Shown in pieces: positions 13,601 through 22,600 of a stretch of DNA of 33,567 nt (within the stretch, counting starts at the first letter, position 1; the number at the start of each line of letters is the position of its first letter). A model generated the notes under the pieces. It did no database searches and was not told where the DNA came from. It was given only the letters and a program-made list of their open reading frames with translations. The stretch lies in assembly GCA_028565635.1 (NCBI GenBank), contig JAOXYB010020848.1:1-33567 (forward strand), given 5' to 3'. Source of the stretch: Phoronis ovalis. Its lineage: Eukaryota > Phoronida > Phoronidae. The position numbers and the translations under genes are program-made.

Positions 13601-16600
13601 ACTAGATAGAAAAAGTATTGCATTCCATATATCACCGCTCGTTCTCCTAGCATACTGCTGGAACATGATCCAAGGCGTACTTACATTCGTTATAAATCAT
13701 TTCGTATTTAGCTTTGAAGCTTGAAACACCAAAATGATAGTGGGGATGGAAGAGAACGACGGCTTCATTTCCTGGTATATGGATAGAGAATTCTCCAGAT
13801 TCGCAGATTATCTGTTCGTCTTGTCTACCATCTCGATCAGCGTCTTCAAAAAACGAACTTCTGATCTGTAAACAAAGTAAATATACTTCGTAGTTTTCTT
13901 TACTCGTAAATGCCTTGATAATTAAAACGTGAAATACAGTATACTCTGCTTCAAGAAACTTTTTATATACAGTACTCTTCGATTTTGACTTACAATAATT
14001 CTGTTTGTCGTACAAGTTGGATCATCTACCAAATGAGCTTCAATATATAACAGCATCTCTCTGTATGGCCTTGTTCTAATGACCCATTGATCAGCTGGCT
14101 TCTCGCACATAGAAAGGTCGTAGTTATCAGCAATGTGGTAGTCCATCCCCAAAAGATGACCATGTACACCATACAAATGACCTAACATAATATTGTTGTA
14201 TTATTACACAATCTTACACAATGGGATGGCTATTTAAATCAAAAGATTCGATTTTCATTTTCGAGTGTATCTATGATGCAGGCTGATATTGGTTGTAATA
14301 TATATGTACATGTACATGTAAACTTACGTGGATCGGCCATAAAGTTTATAGTTCCTTCAACACCGTTAAAATTTTCACCAACGTCTAAAAGCAGGTGAAG
14401 GCCCCAGAATGCAGAGCCATTGTGATGCTGAACTCGTGGTTGTACAACTAAAAAGTCTTGATTAATAAAAGAGGTGTTATGACTACAGACTGGTATCATG
14501 TGATTATTCCTGTGTTCAGCGAATGTTCTGAATATTAGCATATGTTTTGCTGTGTGGCACGGAATCTAAAAAAAAGTACATATGTGGAATTACTAAAAAT
14601 CGTCAAAGAATGCAGTGCAAAAAATGTATAATAACAATATTTAACATATTCATTTCTGGTTACGTACAAAAAATCAAAACCGGATACAGAGCTGATTTCT
14701 TATTTAATTGTACCTTGAGATCCCTGAGATGAACAATCATTGCATGTTTCGTTGGAACCATTATTTTGTAGATGATATATTTCAAAGCACCTGACGTCAT
14801 CGGTGGCAACTGAAGGACACCACGTACATGTTCTTTAAAATAAGCTGTAACAAAATAAGTTATGGTAGAAAGCGAAACTGACATTCAGTGAAGTGACTTT
14901 TCTGCATTTCAAACTATCTTGTCTCAATCTTGACCATACGATTTGTCCGACAACTCATTTTGCGATCACATGAAACTAAAACGGGCAACTAAATAACTTC
15001 TTGGATGTATCATCATATGAATTACACCATATGCTCATAAACTTGTCTACCTACCGGGAACCATTTCATAGGTAAAATTGAATCCTCTACCAGTAATGTC
15101 ATCTGGATTAGTTTTGAACGCCAATCTTAGCGAGTGTTCCACAGAATAGATATGGGGCTCAGGTGGATTGCCATTACACAAGTATTTTTCAGGCAGTGGA
15201 ATTCGAAAACTTTGAAGACCCTCTTGGAAAGGAGCTTCACCCATCATAACCTACAGAAAATAACACAAACAATACAAGTTTTCTTTATTTCAGAAACTCG
15301 TTACGTACTGCACACATTCTTGCTAATTCGGTATGTTCATTGTAGTTGCACGAATTGTATAGTGCACAGAACGGGCGAATAATGATATGTTGGAAATTGT
15401 TGGATTTTGGTTGTGTAATTTCTCCTATTTACCACTTGTAACATTAATGACGGAATTTTACTGCATATACCTTCACATGGTCGCTCATGTGACAACGCCT
15501 TTTGTCTCTGGTATCGCAAAACCCGTCTCGGTTGAGTGCACAATTTGGAACATCAAAATCCATACTCTTAAGTATGATAATATAGCCTGCAGGAGCCTCA
15601 ATGCGATACTCGGTGTAAATATCATGCATGTAATCATCGGGATAGTTTGGACTATGGAAGGTACCATTCATGGCGGTGAACACACCTATAAATGCATATA
15701 TCATAACTTGAATCTAATACATCCTGTATGTGTAGGAAAATACTTGCGCATTTGATGGCAGGAATTTTATGTCAATTTGAAAAAAATCGTTTAATTGACT
15801 CACGTTTAACAGCTTTATAAGTGATGCCAAAGCCACCATATCTATCAACGTGATCGGTATTGAATTCAATCCATGCTTTATTCATAATAGTGAAGAATTC
15901 GTGAGGAGTCTCATCACCACAAAACGCTGAAAGAGGCAAATGAAAATATTATAAAGGTATAATAAGTATGAAAAAATATTGATCTAATTTACGAGCTAGT
16001 TCTAACAGATGTTTTAGATTAATGTTATGTAATTTTCATTCATTTATTTATTGCATCTACTTTTCCCTCGACTCTACAGAGATAGTATTATGGTAAAGGC
16101 AAAAAAGCACCATGAATTGCTAGGCAGGCTAATGAAAAAATAAGAGTGAATATAATATGCGTACTTTTCCTGATAATATTTCCACCAATTTGGTCACCCT
16201 GGCCAATACGTAATGTATCCGGACAGACATTTCCAGAACCTTCAATGTGGAGCGCGGGTGCGAATTCCATATATATATGATGGTCTTTAGGAACTTCTAT
16301 TGTCCAAATGCCATGGAAATTATCCGGATAAGACAAGCCTGGTATGCCAAAATTAGGGGAGTGGATCATTCCATCGATCTCCTCAAAATGGCCTGTAATG
16401 AATGTGAAATGTATTCATAAATTAGTTTGGACTAGAAGTACTTTGATACTCGGTACTTGCGGATATACATTGACTGCGGCACAGTTAATAATTGAAGTTA
16501 AAGAAACGATGACAATGGACATTAGGTATTCAAAGCAAATTAATAAATCCATCGATATATATATGACCCCAGTCTATCGTTCGGACATCTCAGAGACAGA

Positions 16601-19600
16601 TATTGATCACTTACGCTGCACAATGTGGTAATTCATTCTAAACCCGATGTCAGTTCCAGTTTGATCTGTTACAAACTTAATCCACATAGATCTGTCATTT
16701 GAATAGATAGGTTCAAATCGTTTCATTCCACACGTCTTTTCGATCAGTTCATCTTGGAGTGATGTGTCGCCGTTGCCAATGCGAACGTAGTCGCAGCAAC
16801 TACAATAATCGAGTAAAATTATAGTTTATAATATTTAAGACGGAGAACAAATACTGTGACTTAAAAACCTGTTTACAGCATATTTTATTTTACAAAGTGT
16901 TGTATAATTCTTTTAAATCGACAGAATAATGTAACTGTTGGTTTTGTTTCGGTTCTATAATTCAAAATACAAAGCCTTGTTTGCAGATCTGTCAGTTAAC
17001 AAAATGTTGCAAACTGGTGTGGCCCGTGCCTATGCAATATAACTATTAGCATGCATAATCTCTATATAGAGAGGCGGAATTTTTAGTTTTAGTAAATTAA
17101 CATTTAGTATCCTGGAAAGTAAGATAATGGAAGTGAGAGAGCTCTGGCTGTAGACTGCGTACGGCAAGGAGAACAACTCAGTTGCAGATAAGTGTCCCGT
17201 TGAGCGAGCCCCCGTCCTGAATTAGCTTGTTAAAAAACACTGGAAACTCTCATTTTGATTTATGCTTATTGAATCTCATACTTACTGACTGTCATCTGGG
17301 CATGTTGAAAGGTGCTGCAGGTCAAATCTTTCTATTTCAAGACGGATAGCATATCCCTCGGGAGCAGTGATCACCCATTCACAATTTTCGAAATTTGGAT
17401 ATGGCAATGGGTAATTTGTTGTAAAGATGCTACCTTCTTCAGCTGTCAAAAGTCCGCCACAAGCTGAAAATGTATATAAAAGTCATATATCGTCATGCAA
17501 ATGTCCGGGAAAATGTCTTGGATTTTCTGTGAAGTAATAAAAAACACGTTAAGGAGAATCTCATTCATCAAGGCATGTAAATGTGATGCTTCAGTTGAGG
17601 AATATCTGATACATTTAATTGAAGACAAAGTGGGTTTGATCTAATCAATCTGCTTTCTGTTTAACTAAGAAATATATTACTTGGCCTTTGTTTGCCCATA
17701 TTTGTGACATATCACCTTTAACGTTATGATAGAGCGCTAATATTTTAAACCAGCATTGTGTCTAGCGCAACTCCCCACGAGCTAAAACCTATGTATCTTT
17801 TATAGAAAAAAGACATGTGAAATTAATTATTGAAATTAAGTGTTATAATTCCTGGCACCTTTGAAGTGGGCGTGACTTTATTCACATGACACGTGTACAA
17901 ATGTAATCTCTTTTTGTCTTATTTCCTACTACAGCCCGTACAAATAAATTAAAAATGTCAAGTCGCTGTGTGCACATAAACTATTCATGAAATATTGGAA
18001 GTTAGGTATATTTTACATGTGCCATTTCAAAATTATGGTGCGGTATCTTATAACTGACACCACTATTTGAATAATTTATGATGGTTTAAATCTAGGATAT
18101 ATATAAAACTCTTAGAGTTTTATATATCCTAGTTTAAATGAAGTATGAAAGTTAATTGCATTTGAAGTTGATGGTGGAACAAAGGGAACAAATCCAATGA
18201 ATTTATTAGCGCAAGACAATAGTTTTCTAATTTGTCTTAATTAAGTTGATGATTTTTTTCAAATAAAATAAACCACTCTCTAAATAGGTCACATATATAC
18301 ATTTGCTTTTAGATGCGATTATTTACCTGTTCCACCTCGATGTTTTTCAAATATTAAGAAACAAACGGCCACATCCAATAAGCAAGGTGAACAATCTGTG
18401 AACACTAACTTTAAAATGTACGAATAAGCAATGTGCGAGTTATTAAATTTACCTGCAGATCTCGCTTTTCGCGTTTCTTGTTTTTCTAAGGAACCTTCCA
18501 TGCATGCCTTTTCGCTGCATTCGCGGAAATGGTGAATTCCATCATTTTCATGGAGATTAGCCGTGACATTGAATTCACCAAGATGATAATGCTCGTCGCA
18601 ATAAGCTTTTAAATGCAAATTCAGATGACCATGCTAAAAAGAGAATTCAGTCTATTAACATAGATACAAATACATTCCGCAATAGACTATTTGCTTGAGG
18701 GCAGCGCAATACTAAACCACTAAGGTAACTTACAAAAATAAAACATTTCTTAAAGTAACGGTAATAAGATTTGGTTTTGGTTTTGGCTCAGTATATGAAG
18801 GAAGCGAAGAATATTGCGTTTTGTAAATGAATTGCGCGAGCGCACGGCAAACTACGTACTCGTTGTTCATTCACAAAATGCGACATGCTGGGAAGGTTTT
18901 GGTCCACGAGTGGTGTACCACCAAGCGCGTGCAAATGATCTATTACAGCCGAAATTTAGCGTGATATACTATATATAAACGGTATATATACTAGAAAATT
19001 TCGCAGCGAAATTTACAAAAATTGGCAATGCAGAGTAATTTTAAAACAAAGTAACGTAATTTATAAAAGGTATTAAGCTGACATACTACTGAGTTAATGG
19101 CCAAAGTCATAGACTACCTATTCATTACCCACAGACAACATGTCGATGAGAAAAAATGTGTATATTAATTGCACGCGCAGAAATAGAAATCACCATACCT
19201 GTTAATTATTATATTATTACATTATTCAATAATGTATCATTTAATACACTGTATGCTCATATTAGTAAATTAATATAATTAATGTGCACGATAGGAGATC
19301 AATGAGATATAATAACTTTACGTATCTGTAGAAACTGTAGAAAAAAAAAATTGGGGCCAAGAATAAATTGGTCTTGTTTCACTGTTACTGTGCCAACAAT
19401 AATGAAGGTGGCTGTTTGTAAACGAGGCAGATGATAATTCCATTATTATAGGTTATTATGAAATGATTATCACATGGCAAATGAGGAATTTACATACATA
19501 ATTATTTTCCCACAGTAGCATATTTTTGCTATGAATAGTACTTTAAATTATTTAAGGACATATGTTGAAGTAACCTCAGCTACTGACACTGAATCATACT

Positions 19601-22600
19601 GAATATATTTCTTAGATAGATAACTTGCATTTGTTCTGTTAATACTATTTTACAATTCACATGTGAAATCAACAGTCTGTCATATTTTGATAAAAGAAAA
19701 TGTGTGACTGGTACCCCGGTATAGCATGTAGGAAAAATTTGTCATATGAAGAATAAAAAGTATCCAGATATGGTTTCAAACATTATTTTTGCAAAACGGG
19801 CAGTGACTATATATTACAAACCAGGTGTCTGAAAAAAAATTTTTATAAACAGGTAGCAATATTGTTTACGTAAAAGATTGAATTTCGGAAACTACTATGC
19901 AATCTATCTGGTGTTGCGAATTTGTAAGTCGCTGCAAAATATCACTTATAGAGGAAATAAATAAGTATTTAATAAGCCTAAGTGAATTTTAGTAGCTCGT
20001 GTATAATTTTATATTCATTGCTATGACAACGAATGTGCTTTGATTAGTTACATCATATTTCGAGACTTCGGTTGACATGTGTAACATTTGTAAAATGAAA
20101 GATATTGTTTTACATGTGCTCAAAAGTCTTGAAGTATGAAAAGTGTGACCCGTAAAAGATCGAACCATTCAGCTGTAGTGCACAAACCATATTCAAAGAT
20201 AAATGTTGATGATATACAAACTTTTATTGGCTCAGATACTGTGTACTTTGTGTGGAGAACAATGAAGAAGAACTCTCACTAATATTTTGGAATCTTGTTG
20301 CGCGTAGCACTTTACTTGCGTGTGCGTGTGTTATGCGCCCGTAAAGCTCCGTATCACGGGGCTATTACTATAATGTGTTTATGAGCATAAAAATAAGAAA
20401 TCTAAAAAAAATTAAATTACATGAGACCCGCGCTCTTTTCAACAAGAATTTCCGCTTTCTGTATGTTCGCCAAACACAACTTTCTTATTTTCACAAAACT
20501 CTATTGACTCAGAAGGGAACACTATTAAGGAACAACAAAACTCAATTTCTATAATACAGGCTTATTTTTACAAATCTGTTTACTACTGATTGTTTGATTT
20601 TATTCTAGTAATATAATTAATTCACATAAAAATCCAGTCTGAATAAATCCATCCGTTAGTGTTCCGTACAAAACACTAACGAATGGATTTATTCAGACTG
20701 ATAAAAATCCTACATATATAACATTTACATACACATACAGGTACCTGTTTTACTACCAAATTTGTGGACTCTTGGTCGCATGAATAATGTGACCTCCACA
20801 CAGTACAACGAATGTAAGCTTCCCGATGAGCACATTATTTAATATTTTGAAATAAAATGCAGCATAATATTTTATGTAATGAATACAATTCATACCTCAT
20901 TGTTACTTTCCGTCCATCTTTATTCGCGCTGCTCAGTCACATTTTCCGACTTATCTAATATAAGTGCAAACCATAGTGGTGAAGTTTGGCTGATAACAAT
21001 GATGACGACTTTCTCTATAGGTGAGTTTTATATGGACAGTTTATTGTGAAGCAGGGTTTTAATATGTGTGCTCATTGGTCATTATAATTGATTCGAAACA
21101 CGCAACCGTTTTCATAATCGAATCAATAATTCAGAAGTTACCAGTAGTTTTGAGGTTGATGCGCAGGGAGATAAAAGTGTATAATGGGGAAGAGCATTAT
21201 TATGACGTGTATATTATATGGACATCTTGTGTGACATCTGATTACTGGAGTGCCATTGCAAACTTCTTACATTTGTGCTATGAAGAAAATTATTATGTAA
21301 ATGGATAGATAGTCGATTTATAAATAAATACGTGCATTTTCTCGAAATGTACCTAGCACTATGTAATCTCACCGCACGTTAATATCCCTTGGTTACTGTA
21401 CATCGCCAAGTACCGCTATAAGTGATTAAAAAGAGACAGAAAGAAATATAATTATAGTTAAAACATGTACATTTGAAATGAAAGGCAAAAATGTATAATA
21501 TAAATGCGATGTGAATTCTGATAATTTTTGTGCGTAAACTGAAAGTTTCGGAATATTTATTCGTAAATAAAACATTCCAATTGTACGGTCATTTAATTGT
21601 ATGATATTAGAATTTATTAAAAGGTATTGATGAAAATATTCTAGAATTTCAATTATAACAACATTCCCCTGTTCGTGTCGTTTATATCTGAATTTTAAAT
21701 AACTGCGCCAGATAATTATACTTACAAATATGCCGGTGCATCCACTGCGTAACATATTCTGAGACGTGCTTTACGTAATAAATTGAAACATTATCGGAAA
21801 AGAAAAATGCTTCTAGTTTAGCTGTTAAAGTAGCTGTACTTACAGATAAAAGAAAAGCGCATTCCACATTCTAAAGAACCAACGGTCAAAACCAACGGTT
21901 CGCCTAGTTATCTAAAATTCTGTAGTTAAAACAATACTGCATCAAAGTGATAGGTGGACGCAATAGTTCATTAACTAATAAGGTCAAGGTCATATATTTT
22001 TTATTGTACATAACTTCTTCTTGTAATTGATTCTGATGTCAATTAAGTGATGAAGACAACTCTTAATTTTTTATGACTATTTTAATTACTCTTTCATGTA
22101 TATATTGATGACATGGAACGTTGAATGAAAAGTAATAATGAAATATTCTTACCTTAGGCGTTCTATGGTTCAATTTAATCTTTGCATGGCGTGTCTCATT
22201 TTTAGCAATTTGAAATGCATGTTTCCCAATATTGCATTCTTCATGCCATGTTGAATTGTTATGAGACTGGAGGCAAGCTTCGAATGTAAAGAAGTTTTTA
22301 CATCTTTCTTCCAGATGAGGTGTAAAATGTTTTAAATTCAAGTTAACATCATGTGATGTCCCTAAATATATATGGAGCTGAAAATAATTTAAGGTTTTGT
22401 ATTTTATCTTGTCAGCTTTCTTAACCTCATACTATTTTCTACATGATTCAGCTGCATTATGTTTCTTTGCTAAAATACCTACTGTCCATATTATTGTTAC
22501 TTATAACCCTAGGGGTACTCATGTTATTTTTGGCGGAGTGTGCAGCCCAGTTGAAAATTTTGGATTTAGATTGTAAACTTTTCACTGCATTTTTTTGGAT

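Noticed and set aside
20635-20700. Hairpin as a microRNA precursor
   Set aside because: The near-perfect arms with a tiny loop and flanking 9-bp direct repeats fit a transposed fold-back better than a typical imperfect precursor.
21426-21755. Minus-strand open frame of 109 residues in the intron between exons 3 and 2
   Set aside because: AT-driven composition, no domain or cysteine pattern, and exons 2 and 3 already join in phase.
21840-21869. Short minus-strand ATG followed by hydrophobic codons and GTAAGT, a possible alternative first exon
   Set aside because: The ATG frame ends at the donor in phase 2, which does not fit the phase-0 acceptor of exon 3, and it lies inside the intron after exon 2.
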